A DNA stretch of 64,000 nucleotides, taken from the NCBI GenBank assembly GCA_003117195.1, contig BDSI01000112.1, forward strand, positions 279,422 through 343,421, in the 5' to 3' direction. This document shows, one piece after another, positions 21,619-33,000 of the stretch. The stretch comes from Eudorina sp. 2006-703-Eu-15. Lineage: Eukaryota > Chlorophyta > Chlorophyceae > Chlamydomonadales > Volvocaceae. The translations under genes were made by a program, and so were the position numbers. The notes under the pieces are model-generated. The model was not told where the DNA came from, did not search any database, and saw nothing but the letters and a program-made list of their open reading frames with translations. The stretch's first letter is position 1, and every line of letters starts with the position of its first letter.

Positions 21619-23517
21619 ATGGCGGCCTCAAGTCAGCGCCATGTAAAGCACCTTATTGCGCATATGAGAAGGCAGCTTGCAAAGGGCGGCGTGGAAAACG
21701 TTATCGGGAGCGCATCAGACAACGGGAGTGCGCGACATTGCGCTTTACTGGGCAGGGGATTATTGACATCAGGTTCACGATGCCTCTTCTCATCAACGGC
21801 TCGCGCTCAGTTGGACAGTGCTCAAGGCGGACTAAGCCTTCGCCGGCTGATTCACGACTATAAACAGCTCAGCAAATTCAAGCTTAGCTCTCTGGTGGTG
21901 CTGACAGCAAGTGCGGGATTTATTGCTGCCAGTGGCGAAGCGATTGACTACAAGAAGCTTGCTTGGACCTGCCTCGGCACGTTCGGGGCTGCAGCGTGTG
22001 CCAACACTCTAAACCAGGTGACCTTGAGTTACCAGGCGTACCAGAGGGGATCATGCATTGTCCCAAGGGATAGGACGAAAGGGATGTTCCTTCATATCGC
22101 GCAACTCCCTTCGGTAGTTGTGGGGTGTGGCGGAGGGTAACGTTGGGTGACGGGGTCAGATGCGAGTGTTGTGGCGCATCCTTTCTGGATTGTGCGGACC
22201 TCTTGACACGAGCAACCGGCTTCTGGCTGTGACCACGGGTCAACTGCAGGTGTACGAAGTCGCCAATGACAGGCTGATGTCCCGGACACGTAACCGGCCC
22301 CTTCCCGCCGGCCGGCTGGGCCGACTGCACGCGCTCGCCTTCGCGCTGGTCTGCGGAACGACTGGTCTTTGGGTGCTGTACGACAAGGTACGACAGACCT
22401 GGAAGGAAACCGATGAACCTGGGACCGGCCCACGCAACCGCAGACCGTGTCGACACGCCGGCCGGCGCCGACCTGACATGACCGGCGACGCGGGTATCGT
22501 AGTGGGCGACGACCCCCTAAGGCGGCTGTGTGTCATGCAGCACTTTTGAACCACGGCCGACCTGGTCTCGTGGCTGCGTCATTCAACAGCCTTGCCATCC
22601 CTGGCACGACACGGCGCACCTGGGTTTCAGGGCCACCACTCTCAGCGCGTCGCCCAGCTTGGATTCCTTCGTTCGCTGCCTGCCCGCAGACCAACGCCGT
22701 CACCACGGCCCTGGGCGCCGCCAACATCCTGCTCTACGCGGCCATCTACACGCCGCTGAAGCAAATGACGGTCGCCAACACCTGGGTGGGCGCCGTCGTG
22801 GGCGCCATCCCGCCGCTGATGGGCTGGGCCAGCGCCTCGGGCGGCCAGCTGGACGCCGGCTCGGCTGTTCTGGCCGCAGCGCTGTTCTTCTGGCAGATGC
22901 CACACTTCCTCGCGCTGGCCTGGATGTGCAAGGCCGACTACACGGCCGGCGGCTTCCGCATGCTGTCCATGGTGGACAGCACCGGCCGCCGGACCGCGCT
23001 GGCGGCGCTGCGGCACTCCATCTACATCGCGCCGATCGGGCTGCTGGCGGTGCTGGCGGGCTTCGCATCCGAGCCCTTCGCGTGGGAGGCGGCGGCGCTG
23101 GCGCTGTATCTTGTGTACGGCTCCGTGCAATTCGTGCGGCAGCCGTCGCAGGCCAGCGCGCGCAAGCTGTTCAAGTCGAGTCTGCTTTACCTGCCGCTGC
23201 TGCTGACCGGCCTGGCAGTGCACCGGTTGCCCAACGCACACAACGTGGACTGGGCGGTCCTGGAGGGGCGCGTGCGGGAGTGCCTGCCGGCGGGGCTGCG
23301 GATGCAGCTCGGGCGCGCGTGTGGGGTTGTGGAGGACGCGGCGACGCAGCTGAGCGACACGCTGCTGGCCAACAACATCAAGTGCCCGTCCAAGGCGTAT
23401 GGCGACTCGGAGGAGCTGCACGCGCCGCGCCAACAGCAGCAGCAGGCCGCCGAGCAGGCCGCCGAGGAGGACGGGAAGAAACCACTGCCTCCTCTGGATT
23501 CAGAGCCGGCATTGTGA
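21619..23517 (+). CDS. COX10: Protohaem IX farnesyltransferase (haem O synthase)
   Basis: UbiA-family enzyme of the inner mitochondrial membrane that farnesylates haem B to haem O, the first step to haem A for cytochrome c oxidase. Exons 21619-22017, 22250-22387 and 22690-23517 are all phase 0 and give 454 aa. The first 60-70 residues are Arg/Ser/Ala-rich without acidic clusters and end near RCLFSSTARA, a plausible mitochondrial presequence. Catalytic signatures are present: NQVYEVANDRLMSRTRNRPL, rebuilt across intron 1 (prenyl-diphosphate/Mg loop with the family's R-T-x-x-R-P), and YTPLKQMTVANTWVGAVVGA. FWQMPHFLALAWMCKADYTA follows, and several hydrophobic helices are evident. A hydrophilic Gln/Glu-rich tail of about 70 residues extends past the usual core. 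Confidence 0.96.
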
Positions 23518-24223
23518 GCCCGCATCGATGCGGTGATGTGGGGGCGAACAGCGGGAGGATCCTGCCGTGAAAGGGTTCAGTGCGGAGGCCAGGTCTATGG
23601 CGCTGCCTGTCACAGGCGGAGGCCGCGTGGGCTGCCAATTGCGAGTTCATCATGCAGCAGTAGTCCTAGGCGGGACGGGCCCGCAGTAGCCAGTAGGCCA
23701 GCAAGGGGGTGGTCTAGTGCAGGTCATGCAGGGCGCGGAGGAGGGGGGAGTCCATCGTGGTCACGCATTGGGGGGCGCGCTGCAGGTTGCGCGCGGGTTC
23801 GTTGGTTGAAGGGGGGGAGGCCCTGGGGGTGCCGCTTGCGGTACCTCATACAGCTTATTCGTTGATTAAAAAGAATTTACTACTTGACTGACTGACTGCA
23901 ATAGTGTGCATACGATGACCGGAGGGGGGCCGGGATGTTATGTTGTTATCTGAAGTGGCCAGAACCCGCATGTCCTGCCCGGAGTGGTATGCGAGCTCTT
24001 TCGGGGCGAAGTACTGCACACAAGTGGGATGCGTCCCATGTAGCGGTGACGGCTACAGGCGTGTGGGCTCACAGACCCGACTGTGAGCGAGGGTGCAGCC
24101 CGCGGGCCTCACGGACGGCGCATCTCAGCCACGTCGGCGCATGTACCCACCTTATGGCGTATTGTCCAGCGGCGTATCATCCAGTGGCGACGCCCTCCTT
24201 GGTGCGGGGGTTCTCAACATGTC

Positions 24224-24228
24224 TGTAA
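24224..24228 (+). terminator. Candidate poly(A) signal of COX10
   Basis: TGTAA about 710 nt past the COX10 stop codon. Confidence 0.35.
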
Positions 24229-24420
24229 AGGGGCTCCTGGCTCCATGACCCGGCCACCACTCGCGAGTCGCCCGCGCAGACATGAACAGGCACGCGATCA
24301 CAAGCATCCTTGCTCCCATTGCGCGGGATACCAGCCAATGTATTGCACTAATGCCTGCTGTACTGCCGCACTAGCATAATGCGGCACTTCTCGCCACAGA
24401 CACACACATGCACAACAACA

Positions 24421-24556
24421 GCGCGCCAAATCGACAGCGTTCTTCCGACACCGCAGCCTTTTATTTCTTATATAGGTCGGGCAATTGGGTATATTATATG
24501 CGAATACGGGCAAACTATTGGGCCCCTCGCATGTCACGCACTCCTGTTCTGCCTGC
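24421..24556 (+). repeat. Dispersed repeat family 1, copy A
   Basis: Resembles the copy at 49793-49938 over its whole length: GCGCGCCAAA, TTCCGACACCGCAGCCTTT, TATAGGTCGG, then GGGCAAA and CGCATGTCACGCACTCCTG. No open frame or inverted terminal repeat was noticed. Confidence 0.8.
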
Positions 24557-24630
24557 TTCAATGACACATGCACGTCCTCCGCCGTGCTATTTATCTGGCC
24601 ATTCCCGGGCTGGGTAGGGAGGTGTGTGTG

Positions 24631-24710
24631 GCAAATGGGCATGTTATGGGCGCAGCTACCTATGTCCCTCGCGTTGCACGCACTCCTGCCTTTCCCGCCC
24701 GAGAACCACC
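24631..24710 (+). repeat. Dispersed repeat family 1, copy D (partial)
   Basis: Carries only the right half of the repeat: GGCAAATGGGC, then a GTCCCTCGCGTTGCACGCAC block, CTCCTGCC and GAGAACCACC. It lies 75 bp after copy A. Confidence 0.65.
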
Positions 24711-25299
24711 CCGCAGCCCATGGTAGGGTGTGGAGCGTGCTTTGCCCTTCGGCCTGGGCCAACAACCGTCGGTCGAGATACTCATCGCAGCGGGACAGAC
24801 CCATACGCCGGAGGTGAACCGTAAGACGGCCTCGTATCTTACCACTGCTGCGCTCCGGATCCGTCGTTCATGCCGGTCCACCTCGCGGTGTGTGTCCCAC
24901 AAGCACGTCGGAACTCGTATGCAGGGTTGTAGATATCGCTAGCTGCTTGGTGGTGCAGCATATGAAGACGCTGCGGACATAAAGGAAAACGCAACAAGTA
25001 TTGTAGCCTACGTAACTTGTGCATGCCGAGATGTCGTGAAACGTACGAGCGCAACGTCCGTTGCCCATGTAAGTCAGCACACAGCCTGTGTAACAAATAC
25101 GCACAATATATACTACTACTGTGACCATTGGAAAAACCTGTAGCGTTGCGCAAAACTGCAGACTTTTATTGTTGCAAGTACTGGGGCGCTTCTGGCCGTG
25201 AATCTGCGCCTGAGTTTCACTGTCAACTCAACGGACCAGTAGCTCTATGTCAGGTTCGTCCTGTACATATTAGAGTTGGGGTGAACTTGACGACTCATA

Positions 25300-28200
25300 A
25301 TGGACGAGGAGGCTCTCCTTTACGAGGATGATTATGAACCTGATTTAGAACCAGAACCCACAGATGACGTTCAGCAGGAAGTGAAGCCATTTACTAGTGG
25401 TGAGTTCAACGAAAATGCTCAGGATCGTAACCTTTGGTAGTGCACCTCGCTGATTGATTGTAACCCGCAGGAAAAGAATCGGCAGAACCGGCTGGCTCAC
25501 GTGACGGTGCGGGCACCAGCAAAAAAGATGAGGGTGCTGGTGCTGCATCACGGGGGGAGGAATCGGCGGGACCCTCGGGGCGCGGAGCTGCCAACGGGCC
25601 CAGCAAACCAAAGCGGGTAGGTGCATCTTGTATATCTGGTAGGAGTTTCAAGCAGGGATTTTAGGCAACTTCATGTTTTGGGGCGTCACCTTGGACTTCG
25701 CCGAAGGAAATCTGACGCCTTACGAAACGCCGCAGGGACGGGGGCCGAATCAAGAGGGACGTGGCCCAAACCAGGGCATTCGGTATTTCATTATTCGGTC
25801 CAGCACCTTGCAGAACATTTTCATCTCGGTTCGCGTTGGCGCCTGGGCAACAACGCGCCAGAACGACGACAAGCTCGACGATGCGTTTCGCAAGAGCCGT
25901 GAAGTTCGGCTCATTTATTCGGTGAACGGCAGCAACGCATTCCAGGGCTATGCGGTCATGCGCACGCCCGTCGGCAAGTTCGGGCGACCGGTCATTTGGG
26001 AGAACGGCAAACAATTTGGGAACCCATTCGGTGTCGAGTGGCGGGTTCTTGTTGAGCTACCCCACAGCGAGACGGACCACATCCGGAACCCCTTCAACGA
26101 CAACAAACCGGTCCACATCGCGCGGGACGGGACCGAGTTGCCGCAGGAGCAGGGAGACCTCCTAGTTCGGCTGATGCAGGAGCGGGCGGCGGCCACCGGC
26201 GTGAAACCTCCCCGGCAACAGCTCGCCCTGATGGATGGCGGCGGGCGGCCGGGTCCTGGGTCTGGCCGCGGCGGTGTGCTTCCTGTCCAGGCACCTGGGC
26301 GGTTGCCGCCTGGCGGCCGGGGAGCTGGGATGGGTCCCGGCATGCGTCCGGTTGGCGCTGTAGGTCTTGACCCCACGGCCATCATGGCTATGGGCGGCAT
26401 GCCGCAGGGCTTGCTGGGCCCCCTCCCAGGCATGGGCAGCGGTATGGGCCCTGGCGTATCTCCAGCCGCGAATCTTGAACAGATTGCAGCGGCGATGGGC
26501 ATGAACAACTTCAACCCCGCGGTGCTGAACAGCATGCTACAGCAGGCAGGCATGGGCATGCAGCCCGGTGTCGGGGCTTTGCCGCAGCCCGGGCTTCAGG
26601 ATCTTGCTGCGGCTATGGTGGCCCAAATGGCTAGCCTGCTGCCCGAGCAGCAAAAAATCGCCATGGCGGGTATCTCCAACAGCTACCCAGTCCTTGCTGA
26701 GACCATGATGGCCATCATCAATGGCAGGGGCGCTATCGGGGCGGGATCCGCTGGGATGAACGTTGGGCCGGCGGTCCCGCGTGGAGGTCCGTTCGGCATG
26801 GGGATAGGGAATTCGATGACCGACACGAACACGGCCCTAAACGGATCCGGGATGGCAGGCCACGGTGGTCTTGGGCCTCTCGGCGGTGGCCACAGGATAG
26901 GTGCGGCAGTGGATCGCGGCGGCCAGAACGATTTCGGTCCCATGACCAGTGCGGTCGGGCTTGGCAACTCCCGCATGTTGTCGAGCCAGGAGCAGCTTCA
27001 CCAGGCGCAGCAGCAGTTCATGAACATCAATCGGGACGAAGTGGTGCTGGAGGGAAGCGATGGGCGCATCCGAAGCGGCCGCTCGCGATCGCGGAGCCGC
27101 AGCCGCAGCCCCGTGCAAGTGCGGAGAGGCGGTGGTGGGCCGGTGGACTTCAGCAGCATGACGTACGAGCAGTATTTGCAGCAGTACGGCCGAGTGCACG
27201 AAGAGGTTCAGCGTCGCGTAGGCGGCAGCAACGGGCAGCACCGCGGCAGGTCGGCAGAGCGGTCCCCGCGACACGCTCGGGAACCTACCGCGGCTTCCCA
27301 GGCTGGCATGAGCTATGGCCGCATGGCCAGCGGCGGTGGCGATGGCACCGCAGCTGGTGGCGGTGGAGCTGGTTCGGGTATGGCTGCGAAACCAGTCGGC
27401 CAGCCGTATACGGAGGAAGAGTAAGTTGTGCTTGCTGCAGGAGTTTTGGCTGGTGTAGCGGGCGGTTTCGCCAGGACCGGAGAAATTTGATGGGGTGGCA
27501 TTTCTGGAGGACCCTGAAGACTATTTTGCTGTCTAGTCCTTGTTCATAGCCATGGCTTGGCCAAGAGGATTGGTTTGGGTTGTCTAGCGAAAAAGCGACT
27601 TGGGTCTGAAACAACATCAATGCCAGTGCAGAACCGCCTGACTCTTGGGGTTGGTGGGTGCCATGCTTGACAACAAACCTGTTTGAACATTTCGTTTTCC
27701 ATCGCAATGGTGCCGGAGGTGGCAAGGGGGCATTTGCATGCATACGTGTTTGAGTGATAGCCATCGGGAGATGGTTTGGGAAGACATATTCCATGGACCC
27801 GCAACATTGCATCGTATACTCGCATCCGAGCTGCTGTCGACGTGCTTGGCACGTAAGGAATGCGGTGGTACCGTCGCGTGCGTGTAGTTTTCCGTTGATG
27901 GTGATACCGTTGAAGCTACCTCTACGTACGTGAGGTGCAATGATGCTGGTTTGCCTTGCTGTGCGTGTGTCTGTCGCTTGGGAGGAAGTGCAACGACGGT
28001 GGGCGCAATCGCGAGCGATGGAAGGTAATCGAGGCAGTGGATTTGGCAGGTTGGCTTTTGTTGCGAGGTTGGCGGTCCTGGCATGTGCGAGACGGAGTTT
28101 TGCGTTGTTTGAGTTATGCCGATCGGTTGTTTTGCCGATCTGTGTGCGCCGGTAAGTAACAATGGTAAGTGCAGCGATGCCCAACAGGGCATCGAGGCGA

Positions 28201-28426
28201 TCAGGTAAGACCGAACGGTAAGGTGCATGATTCTTCACCCATACCATTGCATTACGGTTATAAGGCTGCGCGTTTGCTCTACGCTGACCGAGATGCGCCT
28301 TAACCCTATCGCAGGTACATCCGCGTAACACAGATGTGGTACGCGTCGCGGGGACAGCCGCCGCCCACGGAGAACTACATCCGCCAGCACTACCGGCAGA
28401 TGCTGGCGCAACTGCAGCAGAAATGA
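25300..28426 (+). CDS. YTH-domain m6A-RNA reader, YTHDC1-like
   Basis: Exons 25300-25399, 25471-25616, 25736-27420 and 28315-28426 give 680 aa. Residues 1-82 are acidic, then Gly/Ser/Lys-rich. The YTH domain (about residues 97-235) runs from RYFIIRSSTLQNIFISV through VGAWATT, AFRKSREVRLIYSVNGSNAF, FGRPVIWENG, FGVEWRVLVELPHS and NPFNDNKPVHIARDGTEL. The Trp residues in GAWATT and PVIWEN align with aromatic-cage positions that hold N6-methyladenosine. The central 300 residues are Gly/Met/Pro-rich. An RS patch (RSGRSRSRSRSRSP) suggests a nuclear, splicing-linked role. The last exon adds a compact tail EYIRVTQMWYASRGQPPPTE. Intron 2 is ambiguous: donor 25621 with acceptors before 25656 or 25665 also keeps frame and would insert about 26-29 residues. 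Confidence 0.92.
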
Positions 28427-28471
28427 CGTGATTAATGAGGTCGCCATCAGCCGGACGCCGTCGACTCGTCG

Positions 28472-28476
28472 TTACA
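28472..28476 (-). terminator. Candidate poly(A) signal of the gamma-CA-like gene
   Basis: TTACA on + (TGTAA on minus), 256 nt past the stop of the minus-strand gene. Confidence 0.5.
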
Positions 28477-28494
28477 TCATGACAGAATGACAGA

Positions 28495-28499
28495 TGTAA
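28495..28499 (+). terminator. Candidate poly(A) signal of the YTH gene
   Basis: TGTAA 69 nt past the YTH stop codon. It lies beyond the opposing gene's signal, so the transcripts overlap if both signals are used. Confidence 0.5.
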
Positions 28500-28731
28500 C
28501 CTTGTTGTGTCCCACTCGCGCGTATGAGCTTCGTTGCCCCGGGCAGGGCGAAACCTGGTGCACCTATTTACATCGCACTTGACAAAACGCAGCTATCCCA
28601 GATCTAATGAACCAAGTGTATATAAGCCAGTTACTCAAAAGGCAGCCTTCTATTAGTCCTGGTCGAAACAACAAACCAGCCTTGACCAAGATGCTGCTGC
28701 GCCCCACTCGCACCCCTAGACCAGCCACACA

Positions 28732-29675
28732 TTATGAGTAGTACTCCTTCTGCTTCAGGCTGAGCACCTTCATGACCCCCTTGTGGTCGCCAGCCATTTC
28801 CGTGTAGCGGCCCGGCAGGGTCTTGAGGTAATCCACTTCACCCTCCCGTACATCTCGCAGCTTCTTGGCGGGATTTCCTGCCCACACCTCGCCAGTCGGC
28901 ACGACAGTGCCCTCCTCGACGTACGCGCCGGCAGCAATCACAGCCCCTGGCTGTACCTGCAAAGCAGACAACCGGCCCAGGGGAAGGGTCATTGGCAGTC
29001 ACGTGGTGTAGATGGTGGTGCAGGTGCGACCCGTGACAAAGAACATTCTTACCTCCACGTTCTCGGAAATGACAGCGTTGATGCCCACCAGGACGTTGTC
29101 CCCGATCGTGCAGCCCTTCAGGACAGCGCCGTGACCGATTGACACGTTGTCCCCAATGACGACTGGGGCGCTGAACTCACTCGCTGCGCCAACGTACGCA
29201 GCGTCCTGAATGTTCGTGTTGACTCCCACGGTGACGGGCTGGTAGTCTCCTGCACTTGGAACAAGCGACGCCTCAGTCCGTCCTTGGAGAAAGACACCGA
29301 GTCCATGTGGAAAGACACCGAGTCCAGGTGTGCTTACCGCGCACGATGGCACCATACCACACCGAGCTGCCCTCGCCGATGGAAACGTTGCCGGACAGCA
29401 TACCCGAAGGTGCCACCCATGCGTTTTTTGCGATGCTCGGCACGCTGTAGCGCATAGGCAGCACGGACGCATGCCGGCTCACTGCACGCAAGGCATATGA
29501 TGTTGAGTCGGAGAGGGACCAGCAGCCCGGAGTTGAAACAAACTCGCTCACATTTCTCCTCATAAGAGTAGATGCCTTGAAGACGGCAGCCTACGCGCTC
29601 CAGCGCCTGACCGCTCTCGCGCACAGCGAAGCCAACGCGGTGCAGCAGCGCCTTTACACCATTGATTGGATTCAT
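28732..29675 (-). CDS. Gamma-carbonic-anhydrase-like complex I subunit
   Basis: Minus-strand exons 29675-29552, 29481-29338, 29249-29053 and 28956-28732 give 229 aa, matching gamma-CA proteins of the matrix-exposed domain of plant and algal mitochondrial complex I. The left-handed beta-helix hexapeptides are obvious, from IAKNAWVAPSGMLSGNVSIG to AVIAAGAYVEEGTVVPTGEVW, ending with WAGNPAKKLRD. The Arg of IVRGDYQPV (active-site Arg in active enzymes) is present. Of the three zinc-binding His positions only the one in IGHGAVLKGC remains: the family LVHVA is YVGAA here and VLHGC is VLKGC. It is therefore probably a structural, non-catalytic member. The N-terminus (MNPINGVKALLHRVGFAVRE) is amphipathic and may help in import or assembly. 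I do not assign a specific CAG number. Confidence 0.93.
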
Positions 29676-30096
29676 TGTCCCGAATAATAAAGTAAAAGTG
29701 CAAAATGAGAAAGGACAATGATTCCGTCAGTGCTCGATTCGGGCAACACACACAGTCCTAATGGAAGTCAATCCGTGATCCCCTAAACCTCCTGTATGTG
29801 CCGAGGACAACCACCTGGGCAGTGACCTGCCATGCAAGTTGACAGAGTTCGCTGTATGTCGTGCGGGTTTGTACTGTACGTTGTCCCCAAGCAGTTTGAT
29901 AGAATTGATATGATATACATTATATGTCTTGAGGATATCATCCCTGTGTAGTTAAAGCTCGTGGATCGTTAATCTTTCAGGTGTCTTAACCTGGGCTTTC
30001 AGGGTCCCTGCTTTTACGTTTGGCCCTCACAGGCCATCGATTATAAAGAAAGCTCACAATGAAACTCTAGCTCATTTACTGAAAACTCTGACGGGG
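29676..30096. promoter_or_regulatory. Shared upstream region, gamma-CA-like gene / CUL4
   Basis: 421 bp between divergent start codons. It contains an AT-rich block around 29890-29950 and no motif I can name. Confidence 0.4.
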
Positions 30097-33000
30097 ATGT
30101 CGGCAGTGCTGGGAGGAGGCAAGGGCAAAGCCCCGACAGGTGGACTCCTTCCTGTAAATGGAGGGTCCCAACAAACCAAGAAGCTGGTGATCAAGCCGCT
30201 TAAGGGTGAGTGCTGGCTGCACTGCCGGTACTGATAGCCGTGTATGTCGCTGAAGCGTGGTGACGGGGTGGGTGCTGCAGTGAAGCCCGAATTGCCAGCA
30301 AATTTCGAGGAGGCGACATGGAGCAAGCTGCGGGACTGCATCACAGCAGTCCACTGCAAGCGGCCTGTGTCTTGCAGCCTGGAGGAACTGTATACGGTGA
30401 GGGATGCCCCGAAGCACCCGACCCTGGTCCGATTCCAAGCCGACGTCACCATTGCCATCGCCGTCCTTCCCTCTGTGATCCCTCGGTATTCCCTTGCCGC
30501 ACGTGCTGGTCCCGACAGGCCGTACAGGACATGTGCGTCCACAAGATGGCGGAAAAGCTCTACAGCCGGCTGCAGCAGGTGCTTCAATTTTGGGTGGGGG
30601 TCCTGTGGTTAGGGTCAGGCCGGCCGCAAGTGCAGCACACCGTGGCTGCCCCGGCCGGCTAGGGACATTTCAGTCTGCACTGCCCATAGCGCCATCGCTT
30701 TGCTGTCAGTGGCCGCTCTCGGCTCGCCCCTCGATCGTGCCGTGTCCGATCCACACACGCACCCGCCCGCCCGCCCGCCCGTAGGAGTGCGACTCGCACA
30801 TCTCGGCGCACGTGTCCTCGCTGGCGGACTGTCTCTCCCTGGAGGCAGTGCCGTTCCTGGATCGGGTGGACACGGTGTGGCAGGACCACTGCAGCCAGAT
30901 GCTCATGATACGGCAGATCTTCTTGTACCTTGACCGGACTTACGTGTTGCAGCTCAGCAGCAGCTCCACACCGATCAAGTCCATCTTCGATATGGGCCTT
31001 ACGCTCTTCCGGGCGCACCTGGCAACGCGGCCCGAGGTGCGGCCCGGGGCGGTCGGGGCTCGACACCGGGTGGACGAGTGGCTTGACACCGGGTGGACGA
31101 GTCTGGGTGCGGATTGGGGGCTGGGCACGGAATTGCGAGGAGGGTTATGCCAGTGTCGGAGGCAAGCCGCACGGCAGAGGGTCCTCTGCTCGGCCCGACG
31201 CGCGTTCATTGTAAGGTACCGTACAAGGGCTCGGCAGCGCAACCTACAGCCGAGGCTGTCGTCTCCAGGCTCGCGTCCTGGCGGTTGCACGGCTTACACT
31301 CTGAGGGAGCCCGCGAGGCAGTGTACGGTGCCAGGTGGGCTGTCCAAACCATGTGGGTCGCATCACCCGTTCTCTCCCCTCACCTCACCTCACGTCACCT
31401 CACCTCATCTCACCTCACCTCACCTCACCTCACCTCACCTCACCTCACCTCACCTCACCTCACCTCACCTCACCTCACCTCACCTCACCTCACCTCACCT
31501 CACCTCACCTCACCTCACCTCACCTCACCTCACCTCACCTCACCTCACCTCACCTCACCTCACCTCACCTCACCTCACCTCACCTCACCTCACCTCACAC
31601 GGGACGTGCCTCGCCTCACGGACCCTTGGCCCCAGATCAAGCAGCGCACCGCGGAGGGGCTTCTTGAGCTCATAGAGAGGGAGCGCTGCGGGGAGGCCGT
31701 CAACCGGCCGCTTATCAAGGGGCTGCTCCGCATGCTCAGCTCGCTGGGGATTTACACGGACGCCTTCCACGAGCCGTTCATGAAGGCAAGCGGTGCAGCG
31801 GAGGGGGGCTCGGCCGGCTCGACCCACAGGCCGCTTGGGGGGCAGTGGGCCCTCGTCCCTGCGACCATCGCCCCGCCCCCCCCGCGCCGGTGTCCTGGGC
31901 TGGGGACGGCCAAATCTCGCACGGCGCTGTGTCCTCCTTTGCCTGGCCTCCCTTTGTGGCCTGCCGCTGTCCCTGGTGGCCCCGCAGGCCAGCAGCCAGT
32001 TCTACCGGGCTGAGGGTGAGCGGCTGGTGGTGGAGCTGGACGTGCCGGCGTATCTGCGGCACTGCGAGGTGCGTTGTAGAGCCGTGGGGGCCGGGGGTTT
32101 TGCGGCATGAGTTGGGGGGAGAACAGAACTTGCCTGTTGGCGGAAGGGGAAACGTGGTCGCCGGGCAGCCAAGGGCCAGGGCGCTTGGGGGGCTTCGCTG
32201 GGGCTGGCCAAGGTGGAATGGGAAGCCGGTGACGTTGACGGTTGCCGTGTACAGCCGCGCGGCCTGGGCTGTTGTCTTGGCTGTATCCTTATCCCTGCCA
32301 CAAGATGTCCCGCGCCGTCCTCATCGCCTGTTTCTGTTTTCTGGCCATGAAGAGGGATGGTCGTTGCTCGGTTGCTTCAATAAGGCTTCTTTCTCTACCA
32401 CCCAGGCCCGCCGCATCCCCCCCCCCCGCCCTCCGCCCTCCCCCCACTCCCAGGCTCGGCTGTCCGAGGAGTACGAGCGCAGCTCCGAGTACCTGGACCC
32501 CTCCTCGCGGCGGCCGCTCATCGCAGCCGTGGAGACACAGCTGGTGGGCCGCCACACAGGGCCCCTCCTGGACCGGGGTATGGGGCCGCTGCTGGACGGC
32601 CACCGGGTGGCTGACCTGGGCCGCATGTACGGCCTGCTGGGCCGCGTGGGAGCCTCGGAGCCGCTGCGGCAGGCCTTCCGGGACTACCTGCGGGCTACGG
32701 GCCTGGCGCTGGTGAAGGACGAGGAGAAGGTCGGTTCGCGGGGACGGGCGCGGGGAAGGAAGGGGTGTGCGGGACACGGCGTTTCCTGATCAGGCGCCCT
32801 AGGCCCCGCGGGGAGACGGGGGCAAGGCGGGTGGGTGCCGTGGGGCTGCGGTGCGGATAGGTGCGCTGCAATCGTACCGCCCGCCGGCGACGGTTGCGGG
32901 TTGGTTTGTAGCGGCCTCTTGAAGTGCACCGCAAAGAGGTCCGGCGGGGGAGGCCGTCGGGGGCACGAGGGGGCCCCGCGGGATGGAGGTTGGGTCAGGA

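Larger units (their letters stand above)
23518..25299. other. COX10 3' flank and repeat-bearing intergenic region
   Basis: Contains the COX10 3' UTR, two copies of a dispersed repeat and the promoter region of the YTH gene. No coding frame is supported. Confidence 0.5.
28427..28731. other. Tail-to-tail region of the YTH and gamma-CA-like genes
   Basis: Only 305 bp separate the two stop codons, and both poly(A) signals fall inside it in crossing order. The two 3' UTRs therefore probably overlap in antisense. Confidence 0.5.

Noticed and set aside
31376..31598. Regular short repeats as a possible CRISPR array
   Set aside because: Pure pentamers without spacers inside a eukaryotic intron.
31093..32013. 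Frames coding Ser-Pro-His-Leu-Thr repeats
   Set aside because: Translation of the CCTCA satellite in CUL4 intron 4, not protein-coding.
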